From the NCBI GenBank assembly GCA_965247455.1, contig CBDFHE010000017.1, forward strand, positions 558,001 through 622,000: a DNA stretch of 64,000 nt, read 5' to 3'. The notes beneath the pieces are model-generated. The model had not been told where the DNA came from, ran no database searches, and saw only the letters and a list, made by a program, of their open reading frames with translations. The translations under genes and the position numbers were made by a program. Origin of the DNA: JACZYA01 sp965247455. GTDB lineage: Bacteria > Acidobacteriota > Terriglobia > Acidiferrales > 2-02-FULL-67-57. This document shows positions 17,565 to 26,050 of the stretch, piece by piece; position 1 is the first letter of the stretch, and each line of letters starts with the position of its first letter.

Positions 17565-19181
17565 ATGGATACGTCTCCCCAAACCGCCGGGCCGTCTCCG
17601 AGGCAACCGCAATTGCAGGTGCCCTGGGACGGCGGGTGGAAGAGTTTCCGGCAGGCCGTGTGCGCGCTGTGGGCTCGCCTGCCTGAACTCACGGCGCAGG
17701 CCACTCGGATCTCCTTCCGCGGCACCAACCTGCGGTTCGGCTGGCCGGGAGGCGGGCTGCTGGCCTCAGCCCTGTGGCACATCGCTTTCATTGTGCTGCC
17801 CCTGCCCGGTTTCCTGACCGCGTGGCAGCCGCCCAAGACTTTCTCCACCGTCCGCATCGAGTACGACCTGACCTGGGCGCCCGGCTCGTTGGCGCTGCCG
17901 CCCATGGCGCCCGCGGAACGCCCCAAACCCCAACCCACCCAAGAAGCTCGACTGAAGCCACCGCTGCCCCCGCAGGTGCCGACCTTGCCCGCTCCGCAAG
18001 TGATTGTGTCCGAACCTCGGCGGCCCAACCATCCTACCCAGACGCTGCTCTCCAACTTTCCCCAAGCCCGCGTGCCGGTGGACACGCTCGACGTCCGCCT
18101 GCCCAACCTGGTCATTCCGAAAGTTCCCACCGCAGCACCGAAGGTAGAATTGAACCTGCGGCGCTTGTCGCTTCCCCGGGCGGTCAACCCCGCCTCCTCC
18201 ATGCCGCTCCCGCCGCGCCCTCCGAGCGCGGCTGAACGGGAACTGGCCGAGTCCCGGCTGGAGCAATTCTCGCCGCGTCTGAATACCACCGAGTTGGACA
18301 AGCCCCGCGCCGACGCCCCCGAAGTGGGAGCAACGCTGGGAACGACACTCGAGGACGGCGCGACCCCGCCGGCGCTGGTCGCTCTCAGTGCACAACCCGC
18401 GTTGCCTTCCGAAGTGTTGGAGTTGCCCGAAACCCAGTTGCGCGCCCGGTTCGCTGCCGGGCCAGAGCTGAACAACTTCGGCGGCGAAGCTCCCGGCATC
18501 AGCGAAACTGGCACCGGAGTCAGCGGACTGGCTGGCTCTCCCGGCGCCTTGTCTGTTCCCGGTGTTCTGGTCGCAGGCAACGGACCCCTGCCGCCCGCTC
18601 CAGTGGTGGTAGGCCCGCCGAGCGGTGGAGCAAAAACCCGTGCGGAGTTGTTGGGTCTTCCCCGGAAACGACCGCAAGTTCGACCCACGACCTCTGCCCA
18701 GAATGCCAAAGCCAGGGCGGAAGAAATGCTCTCCGGCATCCAGCCCGGAAGCCGCCCGCTCGACAGCGCCGGTGCCCCTCGCGTCTATACGATTTACATC
18801 ACCATGCCCAACCTCACCAGCCAAGCCGGCAGTTGGGTGCTGCGCTTTTCCGAGCAAGGCCCGGCCAGCCGCACCGCTGCCGGGGGAGCGGCCAACGGTT
18901 TTCCGCTGGAAGCGCCACTGGCCATCAAGAAGGTTGACCCGCGCTACCTGGCGCCGGCGCGCCGCGCGCGCATCGAAGGGGTGGTTGTCCTCTACGGCGT
19001 CATTCGCGCCGATGGGGGAGTGGAAAGCGTCCAGGTGGTCCGCAGCCTGGACGAGTCACTGGACGCGAGTGCGGTCGAAGCCTTCCGCCGCTGGGTGTTC
19101 GAACCCGGCCGCAAGAACGGCCTGCCGGTGCCGCTGGAAGTGGTGGTAGAGATTCCCTTCCGCTTGGCCCGCCTCTTCTAA
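17565..19181 (+). CDS. TonB-type energy transducer with long proline-rich linker
   Basis: 538 aa. A cytoplasmic lead of about 55 residues precedes one membrane segment (about 63-84, GGGLLASALWHIAFIVLPLPG). A long Pro/Ala-rich periplasmic stretch (about 110-440) follows, then a TonB C-terminal domain (VVLYGVIRADGGVESVQVV, then AFRRWVFEPGRKNGLPVPLE). Such proteins couple the proton motive force, through ExbB/ExbD, to outer-membrane transporters. No exbBD or receptor gene is nearby. The linker is unusually long, and its sequence has no obvious repeat unit. Confidence 0.85.
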   Translation: MDTSPQTAGPSPRQPQLQVPWDGGWKSFRQAVCALWARLPELTAQATRISFRGTNLRFGWPGGGLLASALWHIAFIVLPLPGFLTAWQPPKTFSTVRIEYDLTWAPGSLALPPMAPAERPKPQPTQEARLKPPLPPQVPTLPAPQVIVSEPRRPNHPTQTLLSNFPQARVPVDTLDVRLPNLVIPKVPTAAPKVELNLRRLSLPRAVNPASSMPLPPRPPSAAERELAESRLEQFSPRLNTTELDKPRADAPEVGATLGTTLEDGATPPALVALSAQPALPSEVLELPETQLRARFAAGPELNNFGGEAPGISETGTGVSGLAGSPGALSVPGVLVAGNGPLPPAPVVVGPPSGGAKTRAELLGLPRKRPQVRPTTSAQNAKARAEEMLSGIQPGSRPLDSAGAPRVYTIYITMPNLTSQAGSWVLRFSEQGPASRTAAGGAANGFPLEAPLAIKKVDPRYLAPARRARIEGVVVLYGVIRADGGVESVQVVRSLDESLDASAVEAFRRWVFEPGRKNGLPVPLEVVVEIPFRLARLF

Positions 19182-19443
19182 ACCGAGGAAATCACAACAG
19201 CCTGGAAGAACTGCGGAATTCATCCCCGTAGGGGGGCACCCGCAGTTGTTGGAGAAAATCAGAAAACTGGCGGCCTCCGTCATTCTGCGAAGCCGAAGGC
19301 GACGCCGAAAAACTCACCCTGTCTGTCATTCCGAAGAGTTTACCCGCCGTGGCGGGCCCGCGTCAGCCTGCCTGCCCGCCACGGCGGGCAAGCGGTAGGC
19401 AGGCGGACGACGAGGAATCTGCTTGGTCGGTGACGGTTCTCCT
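19182..19443. other. Intergenic repeat region, 262 bp
   Basis: Convergent spacer with several repeat pieces. GAAAAACTCACCCTGTCTGT followed by CATTCCGAAGAG (19307-19338) matches 30010-30041. A related CCCGCCGTGGCGGGC hairpin follows. The dyad at 19367-19403 itself contains a second palindrome. A GGGGCACCCGC piece near 19232 resembles the repeats at 39.2-39.5 kb. No gene supported. Confidence 0.6.
19367..19403 (-). repeat. Dyad repeat carrying a nested palindrome
   Basis: Flanks CCTGCCTG and CGGTAGGCAGG are those of the 19-bp dyad in its GCGGT-loop orientation (identical to 24679-24697). They are separated by an 18-bp insert containing CCCGCCACGGCGGGC. Confidence 0.7.
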
Positions 19444-20598
19444 TCACTCCGCCAGCACGGCCAGCAGGCGGTCGATTTCCCACTCGCGGTTGTAAATGTT
19501 GGGGGCGACGCGCAGAGCGTCGGCGCGCAGGCTGACGAAAATGTTCCGCTGCCGCAGCGTCTCCCACAGCGCCCGCGTCTTCTCCGCCGACCGCGCCGCC
19601 ACGCAGACGTAGGGGCCGCGGCGCGCCGACTCTGCCGGGCTGCGCAGCACGCAGCGGTCGCGCGGCAGACGCTCGACCAGGTGGTCGCACAGCCGCCGCA
19701 CGTGGCGCTCAATCTCGCTCACGCCCACCCGCAGCAGAAACTCTACTGAAGTCTTGAACGCCGAAAGGTTGAGCCAGTTCGAGACCTCGACCGAATCCCA
19801 ACGGCGCGCGTCCGGGACCAGACGCCAGTTCTGGCGCGGCAGTTGGTTGAAGTTTTCCGCGCCTTCGACCGCCAGCCAGCGAATGTCGTGCACTCGGAGC
19901 CGCTGCTGCCACTCCTGCCGCGCGTAGAAAAACCCGGTGCCGTAAGGCGAGAACAACCACTTGTAACCGGCGGCGACCAGGAAGTCGCAGCGCAACTCCT
20001 CTACCGTGAGCGCCAGCGCGCCCACGGCCTGGCTGGCGTCCACCACCAGCGGAATGCCCCGCGCACGGCAGGCCTGGCCCACCCGCGCCAAGTCAATGCG
20101 GTTCGAGTCGGCGTAGCCCACGTAGCTGGCCGCCACCAAACGCGTCTTCTCCGTCAACGCTGCCACCAAGTCGTCGGCGGCCACGAAGCGCCCGTCCCGC
20201 GGCTCCACCTCTCGCACCTGCACCCCGCGTTCTTCCAGATGCTTCCAGGGAAAATAGTTGGAGGGAAACTCCCGCGCTGGCAGCACAATTTCGTCGCCCG
20301 CTTTCCAGTCCAACCCATTGGCGACGGCGTTGATGCCGTCCGCGGCCCCGTTGGTGAGCGCAATCTCACTCGGTCGTGCGCCAATCAATTTCGCCAGCCC
20401 TGTACGGGCCTGCTGCGGCAGCTCGAAGTAATGCTCGGCGGTGAGCCGCTCCGGGTACTTCTTCAACTCCAGCGCCTGCTCCACCGCCCGAATGGTGGCG
20501 CGCGGGAACGGCCCCTGGTTGGCGCAATCCAGGAACACGCGCTCGTCCATCCCCCAGAACTCCTCCCGCCAGTCCACCGCCTCTTCAGTCTTGCGCAT
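19444..20598 (-). CDS. Class V aminotransferase (cysteine desulfurase-like PLP enzyme)
   Basis: 384 aa, a PLP fold-type I enzyme of the NifS/CsdB/isopenicillin-epimerase-like group. Motifs are FLDCANQGPFPRATIRAVEQ near the start, IALTNGAADGINAVANGLDW, PLVVDASQAVGALAL and the cofactor lysine in FLVAAGYKWLFSPYGTGF (about residue 234). No clear active-site cysteine loop of true desulfurases is present, so the reaction may be an aminotransfer, an epimerisation or a lyase step. Its promoter region is truncated to 94 bp by the IS1380 element. Confidence 0.82.
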   Translation of the reverse strand: MRKTEEAVDWREEFWGMDERVFLDCANQGPFPRATIRAVEQALELKKYPERLTAEHYFELPQQARTGLAKLIGARPSEIALTNGAADGINAVANGLDWKAGDEIVLPAREFPSNYFPWKHLEERGVQVREVEPRDGRFVAADDLVAALTEKTRLVAASYVGYADSNRIDLARVGQACRARGIPLVVDASQAVGALALTVEELRCDFLVAAGYKWLFSPYGTGFFYARQEWQQRLRVHDIRWLAVEGAENFNQLPRQNWRLVPDARRWDSVEVSNWLNLSAFKTSVEFLLRVGVSEIERHVRRLCDHLVERLPRDRCVLRSPAESARRGPYVCVAARSAEKTRALWETLRQRNIFVSLRADALRVAPNIYNREWEIDRLLAVLAE

Positions 20599-20692
20599 GC
20601 CATTCCCCTACCTTCCTGCCGGCACCAAATCTACAGAGACTTAGATATATCGCAAGTTAATCCTGGATAAGTAAAGCTCCATTTTGTCTTAC

Positions 20693-20709
20693 CCGGGATT
20701 TCCGTTTTG
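20693..20709 (+). repeat. Left terminal inverted repeat of the IS
   Basis: CCGGGATTTCCGTTTTG, pairing with 22346-22362 with two mismatches. Confidence 0.8.
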
Positions 20710-20924
20710 CCTGCCCCTGATGGCACGTTTATACACCCGATCGCCGCCGATCGCACAAAAACTTCGATCGTCGCACAATCGCTCAGCTTCAAAGGCCTTC
20801 ATCTGAGCCCGCGCCGACGTGCGACCGACTGGAACCCCTGCTTTTCGGGCATTTCTCAGACACCGCTCCACACGTGTGCCCCGTGTCATCGCCGGGCGGG
20901 CTTCGTTGCACTTCAGGCCGCGCG

Positions 20925-22256
20925 TCAGCCTGCCGGCACGGGTAGCGCCCAGATCCTCCGCAGCATGTCGCCGAACAGCCGCCGCGTGAGATGCCCTTCC
21001 GCCAGCAGAAGCCAGTAGTACCGCGCATGCTTCACCAGCCGGCCCCCAGTTTTCACCAGTCGCTGCTGGAGACTCGTGAGCGACCAGCGCTTGACCCGCA
21101 GCGGAAGGACCAGTCTGCGCCACAAGTTGCCCAGATTGTAGGCCAGGACGCTCAGTTGCAGGCGCACCTCGTTCGCCCGGAAACGATGGCACGACAGCCG
21201 CGTCCAGTGGGTGGCCTGCTTGCCTTCCTTGATCCATTGCTCCGCCGTACCGCGCTTGTTGTAAAACCGCACGACCGAGCGGCTCGGGAGGGCCATGTTG
21301 GTCACGATGAAGCCGACGCGAGGGAACAGCTCACCTTGGTGGTGCTCCACCTTGGCGACGATCCGTCTGGGCGTGGTCCAGCTCTTGGCCTGATAGCGGA
21401 AACTCTGGTAGCGCACCAAGGGCTTGCAGCTCGGCCGTCCCGGCGGACGAAAGAGGATGTCTTCGATTTCCAGCTCCAAGCTCTTGTTCGCCGGCATGCG
21501 AATGGCATAGTCCACGTCGCGCTGCTCGAGCGCGTCGTAGATCTCGGGCTTCGCGAACGCGGCGTCTGCGCGGAACGCTACGCGCTTGCCCTCCACCTGC
21601 TGCCGGTCAATCTCCGGTACGAGCAGGTCGTCCCAGTCGTCGGCGCTATGCACGTTGCCTGGCCGCAGCGTGGCGGCGAGGCAGTCCCCATGCTCGGTGA
21701 ACAGAAACAGCGGGTGGTAGCAGACGGACTCGAAGTGCCCGTTATAGGCGCTCCCTTCCTGCGCCCCATGCACCGGGCTCTCGCTCGAATCCATGTCGAG
21801 CACGATCCGGTCGGCGCGCGTCGCCATCTCGGCCTGTGCAAGCACCTCCCGGTTCACGGCCCTCAACCCGACGAGATTCTCCTCGTGGGTCAGCAGCTCT
21901 GTCTCGAACCAATGCAGCGTCGATGTCAGCGCCGCACCCCGGTCCCAGCGCTTTGGCGACCCGATGAGACGAAATGTTGGGTCTGCCGACACGCGCCCCG
22001 CGTCGTTGAGATCTTCGTAGCCCGCGAGGCGACTGTAGACCGACTGCCGCAGGAGATCCACCACGCTGAACTGGGTGTTCATCCCCTGTCGGGAATCGCT
22101 CAGGTGCTCGGCGATGAGTGTCTCCAGCCCCAGACGTTCATCCAACTCGCGCACCAGAATGAGGCCAGCGTCAGAAGTGACGCGCGATCCCTGGAACGCG
22201 ACTTTCAAGAAGCCGTTGAACGCGAACTGGAATGGCTCGTGTTGTAATTCACCCAC
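20925..22256 (-). CDS. IS1380-family transposase
   Basis: 443 aa, full length for the family, uninterrupted. The DDE catalytic residues are recognisable: Asp in RIVLDMDSSESPVHG, Asp in VAFRADAAFAKPEI, and Glu in FYNKRGTAEQWIKEGK, the YRxxxxExxIKExK-like motif of IS4/IS1380-type enzymes. Nothing suggests inactivation, so the element could still be mobile. Confidence 0.93.
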   Translation of the reverse strand: MGELQHEPFQFAFNGFLKVAFQGSRVTSDAGLILVRELDERLGLETLIAEHLSDSRQGMNTQFSVVDLLRQSVYSRLAGYEDLNDAGRVSADPTFRLIGSPKRWDRGAALTSTLHWFETELLTHEENLVGLRAVNREVLAQAEMATRADRIVLDMDSSESPVHGAQEGSAYNGHFESVCYHPLFLFTEHGDCLAATLRPGNVHSADDWDDLLVPEIDRQQVEGKRVAFRADAAFAKPEIYDALEQRDVDYAIRMPANKSLELEIEDILFRPPGRPSCKPLVRYQSFRYQAKSWTTPRRIVAKVEHHQGELFPRVGFIVTNMALPSRSVVRFYNKRGTAEQWIKEGKQATHWTRLSCHRFRANEVRLQLSVLAYNLGNLWRRLVLPLRVKRWSLTSLQQRLVKTGGRLVKHARYYWLLLAEGHLTRRLFGDMLRRIWALPVPAG

Positions 22257-22345
22257 CGGGTGTCACCCTCCGTAGTGTGGTTCCTTACGTCGGAGCCCCA
22301 AAACTCAAGGCGCAGCGACTGGTCCTGGCGATACGGTACCACAGC

Positions 22346-22362
22346 CAAATCGGAAATCCGGG
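22346..22362 (-). repeat. Right terminal inverted repeat of the IS
   Basis: Reads CCCGGATTTCCGATTTG on the minus strand, 15 of 17 identical to the left end. The next start codon (TTG 22378) is 15 bp further on. Confidence 0.8.
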
Positions 22363-22377
22363 CTTGGATATCTTTCT

Positions 22378-23277
22378 TTGCGACGAGCCTGTCTTGTAGC
22401 GTTTTGGGCGGCGCTGGCGATACTCCTGCTGCCTGCACTCGCCGGTTTCGCATCGGCGGCGGAAGCACAGGCTGCGGGCTTAGAGGATGGCCCCACTTCA
22501 CCGGGCCGGGTCTGGCTGGGTCCGGACGGGAACCCGCTGCCCTTCAAGACCGACGAAGAGGTGATGGAGTTCATGCGCACGGCCAGGGTGGTCTCCGTGC
22601 GGGAAATCGGCGAAGGGATCACAAGACCGGAAGTGGTCATGTTGGAGAAAGAGGGAATTCAGATGCGTGCTCATTTCCAGTCGCACGACGAGAAGAAGGA
22701 TGTTGCCCGGCTGACGTCTCGGACCGAGTTGGGATTCCGCGACACCTACTTGTTCAATATTGCTGCCTACAAGTTGGGCGTGATGTTGGGGCTCGACAAC
22801 ATTCCGCCCAGCATTCGCCGCAAGGTCAAGGGCAAGTCGGGCTCGCTCAGCCCCTGGGTTGAGAAAACCATGACCGACAAACAGCGGAAAGCGCAGAAGA
22901 TCGTGGCCCCGGATGTTCTCCGCTGGAACCGGCAGATGTACCGGATGCGGCTGTTTGACGAGTTGATCGCCAACACCGACCGCAATCCGGGCAACTTCCT
23001 GATCGACGAGGGATGGAAAGTGTGGATGATCGACCATACCCGCGCCTTCCGGCGCGGAAAGAAATTGATGAGACCGGAGCGGATCCAACAGTTCGACCGG
23101 AAACTCTGGGACAAGATCCTGGCCCTCGACGAGAAAGAGGTCAAAACACGGCTCAAGAAGTGGTTGAGTGGAACTGAGGTCAAAGCCATTTTCAAGCGGC
23201 GAGACGAGCTTGCCAAACACATTCAGAAACTAGTCGACGAGCGCGGCGAGGCGCAAATCTTCTACACACTGGACTGA
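22378..23277 (+). CDS. Secreted protein with a HipA/PI3K/FAM20-like kinase fold
   Basis: 299 aa from TTG 22378. Residues 1-29 form a signal peptide (AFWAALAILLLPALAGFASA, then A-A). Residues 117-144 (ELGFRDTYLFNIAAYKLGV, then LGLDNIPPS) resemble the helix before the active site of HipA/PI4K-type kinases. FDELIANTDRNPGNFLID and VWMIDHTRAFR supply candidate catalytic and metal residues D201, N206 and D219. Where related proteins usually have a lysine after an aromatic residue, this one reads AHFQ (Q101), so nucleotide binding may be altered. No Shine-Dalgarno is visible, and the IS ends 15 bp upstream. Substrate unknown; family call is by motif only. Confidence 0.65.
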   Translation: MRRACLVAFWAALAILLLPALAGFASAAEAQAAGLEDGPTSPGRVWLGPDGNPLPFKTDEEVMEFMRTARVVSVREIGEGITRPEVVMLEKEGIQMRAHFQSHDEKKDVARLTSRTELGFRDTYLFNIAAYKLGVMLGLDNIPPSIRRKVKGKSGSLSPWVEKTMTDKQRKAQKIVAPDVLRWNRQMYRMRLFDELIANTDRNPGNFLIDEGWKVWMIDHTRAFRRGKKLMRPERIQQFDRKLWDKILALDEKEVKTRLKKWLSGTEVKAIFKRRDELAKHIQKLVDERGEAQIFYTLD

Positions 23278-23346
23278 CCGGAAAAATCACCGGCCGCCCC
23301 CGCTTCCAATACCTCCTCCGCCGCTACCGCAAATAGTTTTCCGCCG

Positions 23347-24507
23347 TTACAGGGTCAGCAGGAGGGCGGCGAGGAGGGCAGCGCGCTCGGGCAGGCGGCG
23401 GACCACGACGAACTCGCCGGGGGTATGGGCACCGCCGCCCACACCGCCTAAACCGTCCAACGTGGGGATGTCCAGCGCGGCGGTGAAGTTTCCGTCGGAG
23501 CCGCCGCCGGTGGAAGACTCCTCCAATCGGAAGCGCATTTCCTTTGCCAGCCGTTGCGCTTGGCGAAAGAGGCGCGCCACCTGAGCGGTGCGTTCCAGCG
23601 GGGGCCGGTCAACCCCGCCACGAATTTCCAGCCGCGCCCGCCGGTCAATCGGACGCAGGGCTCGCATTTGGCGCTCGATGCGGCGGGCATCGCGCTGGCG
23701 CGGAACCCGCACGTCAATTTGCGCCCGCGCCCACTCCGCGATTACGTTGCTGCGGGTGCCGCCTTCGATGACGTTGACGTTGATGGTCAAGCCCTGCTGG
23801 GGCTTGGCGAACTTCCGGATGCGGACGAGCTGTTCCGCCAATTCCGCGATGGCGTTCACGCCCTTCTCGGGCTCGATGCCGGAGTGGGCGGCGCGGCCGT
23901 GCACAATCAGCTCGAAGCTGCCCACGCCTTTGCGGGCGGTTTTCAGCGCGCCCCGCAGGCCGCTGGCGGGCTCCAGCACCAGTACGGCGTCGCTGCGGCG
24001 CGCCTCCCGCTCCAGCACCGGACAGCCGGCCACGCTGCCGGTCTCTTCGTCGCTGGTGAAGAGGAAGACCAGTTTTTTCGCGGGTGCCAGGTGCAATTCC
24101 CGCAGGGTGTCCACAGCAAATAGCGCTTGGACCAGCCCGCTCTTCATGTCCACCGTGCCGGGCCCGTAGGCGCGGCCGCGGCGGAGGCGAAAAGGCGCGC
24201 GTCGCAGCCAGCCCAGCGGATAGACGGTGTCCAGGTGGCCCAGCACCAGCAGTTGACCGCGCGGGCGGCCCCGGCCCAGGGAGAGTTCGGCGCGCAGGAT
24301 GGGGCCGTGCTTGGCTTGCGGTAGCAGCCGCACGCGTGCGCCTCGGCGGCGCCACTCCCTGGCCAGAAAACGCGCCAAGCGGGCGACGGCGGGCGGCTTG
24401 GTGGTGGGCGATTCCAGCTCCACCAGCGCCCGCAGCAGGCGAACCATGGCCGGGCGGCGGCGTACGAGGTGGCGCCGCAGTTCGCGCAGGGGCAAGGAGG
24501 CGGTCAT
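23347..24507 (-). CDS. M20-family metallopeptidase (carboxypeptidase G2-like)
   Basis: 386 aa. The M20 zinc site is complete: GHLDTVYP (His and Asp), GTVDMKSGLVQ (bridging Asp), TSDEETGS (Glu pair) and the final His in GGVGGGAHTPGEF. A dimerisation insert lies between (GRAAHSGIEPEKGVNAIAEL). Relatives remove glutamate from folates or other N-acyl amino acids, or act on dipeptides. There is no signal peptide, so it is probably cytoplasmic. The N-terminus is arginine-rich. Monocistronic. Confidence 0.87.
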   Translation of the reverse strand: MTASLPLRELRRHLVRRRPAMVRLLRALVELESPTTKPPAVARLARFLAREWRRRGARVRLLPQAKHGPILRAELSLGRGRPRGQLLVLGHLDTVYPLGWLRRAPFRLRRGRAYGPGTVDMKSGLVQALFAVDTLRELHLAPAKKLVFLFTSDEETGSVAGCPVLEREARRSDAVLVLEPASGLRGALKTARKGVGSFELIVHGRAAHSGIEPEKGVNAIAELAEQLVRIRKFAKPQQGLTINVNVIEGGTRSNVIAEWARAQIDVRVPRQRDARRIERQMRALRPIDRRARLEIRGGVDRPPLERTAQVARLFRQAQRLAKEMRFRLEESSTGGGSDGNFTAALDIPTLDGLGGVGGGAHTPGEFVVVRRLPERAALLAALLLTL

Positions 24508-24678
24508 CAGGGGCGCATGCTAGCCGAGGTGAGGGCACCCGGCAAGGCCTCGCGATTTTCGCCAGCAGAGAAAGCCGACGATGCCCGTACGGGCATCGCC
24601 GCTACTTCGACAGGACACGCGAGGCAAGTGCCGGAGTGGGTCTATTCGAAAATGGGACGATCACGCCGAGCCCCGTGG

Positions 24679-24697
24679 CCTGCCTGCGGTAGGCAGG
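24679..24697 (-). repeat. 19-bp dyad repeat, opposite orientation
   Basis: CCTGCCTGCGGTAGGCAGG, the exact reverse complement of the copy at 12032-12050. Confidence 0.8.
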
Positions 24698-24758
24698 CCG
24701 CCGGGCTCAGCGGTAAATCAAAATCGTGAAACTAACCCACAGCCCAAGCACCTGGAGT

Positions 24759-24789
24759 TTGGCGCGCCGCACCGTACTTCGTCTATAAT
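24759..24789 (+). promoter_or_regulatory. Promoter of the fabZ-lpxA-lpxI operon
   Basis: A perfect TATAAT at 24784-24789 with a poor TTGGCG at 24759, a 19-bp spacer. It lies 33 bp before the GTG start of fabZ and after the last repeat. Confidence 0.5.
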
Positions 24790-24821
24790 CGTCGGCTTAT
24801 GCTGAGGGAGGAGCCGGCGGA

Positions 24822-25277
24822 GTGAAATTCGGGAGCGACGAAATCCAGAAGATTCTCCCCCACCGGGAGCCTTTCCTGCTGGTGGACGAAGTGCTGGAGC
24901 TGGAGGAGAGCAAGCGCATCGTCGCGGTCAAGCACGTGCTGGCCAGCGAGCCCTACTTCGCCGGGCATTTCCCCGGCGCGCCGGTGATGCCGGGGGTGCT
25001 GATTGTGGAGGCGATGGCGCAGGCAGGCGCGCTGCTGCTGCTGCGCGAAGTCCCCGACCGTGAATCCAAGCTGGTTTTCTTTGCCGGCATCGACCGGGCG
25101 CGTTTCCGTCAGCCGGTGTTTCCCGGCGACGATTTGCGCCTGGAGCTGACGGTGCTTTCCCGGCGCGTCACCACCGCCAAAATGGACGGCAAAGCCTACG
25201 TGGGTGACAAACTGGTGGCCGAGGCCCAACTGCTGGCCATGCTGGTGGACCGCGACCGCGCCTTGGGGGGGAAATGA
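24822..25277 (+). CDS. fabZ: 3-hydroxyacyl-ACP dehydratase FabZ
   Basis: 151 aa, GTG start with GGAGGAG upstream. A hot-dog fold enzyme with the signature ILPHREPFLLVDEV (catalytic His at about residue 14) and YFAGHFPGAPVMPGVLIVEAMAQ (catalytic Glu). It dehydrates 3-hydroxyacyl-ACP in fatty acid synthesis and competes with lipid A synthesis for the hydroxyacyl-ACP pool. That is why it is found with lpx genes. It overlaps lpxA by ATGA. Confidence 0.95.
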   Translation: MKFGSDEIQKILPHREPFLLVDEVLELEESKRIVAVKHVLASEPYFAGHFPGAPVMPGVLIVEAMAQAGALLLLREVPDRESKLVFFAGIDRARFRQPVFPGDDLRLELTVLSRRVTTAKMDGKAYVGDKLVAEAQLLAMLVDRDRALGGK

Positions 25278-26050
25278 GCATTCATCCCACTGCGGTCGTT
25301 GATCCCGGCGCGCGCCTGGGGAAGAGTGTCAAGGTAGGGCCTTACAGCGTGATTGGGGCCGAAGTCGAAATCGGCGACGAGACCCAGGTGGGCGCGCACG
25401 TCGTACTCGAAGGCCCCACCCGCATCGGCCGCCGCAACCGCATCTTTCCGTTCTGCACCATCGGGCTCATCCCGCAGGACTTGAAGTTCCGGGGTGAGCG
25501 CAGCGAAGTGATCATCGGCGACGACAACCGCATTCGCGAATTCGTCAGCATCCACCGCGGCACCGAAGGCGGGGGCGCGGTGACCAAACTGGGCAGTTTC
25601 AACCTCATCATGGCCTACTGCCACATCGCGCACGACTGCGTGCTGGGCGACGCCGTCATCATGGGCAACGCCGCCACCCTGGCGGGCCACATCGTGATCG
25701 AAGACAACGCCAGCATCGGGGCCTTCAGCGGCGTGCATCAGTTCTGCCGCGTGGGCCGCTACGCTTTCATCGGCGGCTATACCGTCATTACGCAGGACGT
25801 GCTGCCCTTTTCCAGCGCCGTGCACGAGCGCGGCGTGCGCGTCTATGGCGCCAACACCGTGGGGTTGCAGCGGCGGGGTTTTTCCAGCGAGCGCATCGGG
25901 CAGATCGAGCAGGCGCTGCGCGTGCTCACCCGCTCCAAGCTCAATACCACTCAGGCGTTGGAGAAAATCCGCCAGACCCTCGACCGGAATGAGGACATCG
26001 AGGTGCTGGTGCGCTTTGTGGAGTCGTCCGAGCGCGGGGTGATCAAATGA
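25274..26050 (+). CDS. lpxA: UDP-N-acetylglucosamine acyltransferase LpxA
   Basis: 258 aa, the usual length. A left-handed parallel beta-helix built of hexapeptides fills the first 190 residues (IHPTAVVDPGARLGKSVKVG onward). The catalytic His lies in MAYCHIAHDCVLGD, and a helical C-terminal domain follows. It attaches the first 3-hydroxyacyl chain to UDP-GlcNAc, the committed step of lipid A synthesis in the cytoplasm. It is coupled to fabZ and to lpxI by ATGA overlaps on both sides. Confidence 0.95.
   Translation: MSIHPTAVVDPGARLGKSVKVGPYSVIGAEVEIGDETQVGAHVVLEGPTRIGRRNRIFPFCTIGLIPQDLKFRGERSEVIIGDDNRIREFVSIHRGTEGGGAVTKLGSFNLIMAYCHIAHDCVLGDAVIMGNAATLAGHIVIEDNASIGAFSGVHQFCRVGRYAFIGGYTVITQDVLPFSSAVHERGVRVYGANTVGLQRRGFSSERIGQIEQALRVLTRSKLNTTQALEKIRQTLDRNEDIEVLVRFVESSERGVIK

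Larger units (their letters stand above)
20693..22362 (-). mobile_element. Complete IS1380-family insertion sequence, 1670 bp
   Basis: One transposase gene lies between imperfect 17-bp terminal inverted repeats (20693-20709 and 22346-22362, 15 of 17 matching). Length and organisation match the family. The flanks share only CTT (20688-20690 and 22363-22365), so no clean target duplication is visible. It lies between two divergent genes, 15 bp before the kinase-fold gene. Confidence 0.88.
24508..24821. other. Divergent intergenic region with repeats and the fabZ promoter, 314 bp
   Basis: From 24576 a hairpin CGATGCCCGTACGGGCATCG sits between CCGA and CCGCTAC, one form of a variable-core repeat. 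A CGCCGAGCCCCGTGG piece follows at 24664, interrupted by the 19-bp dyad at 24679-24697. The fabZ promoter lies at the right end. No gene supported. Confidence 0.55.

Noticed and set aside
20686..22367. Target-site duplication of the IS1380 element
   Set aside because: Flanks share only CTT and at different distances from the two ends; not enough to claim a duplication.
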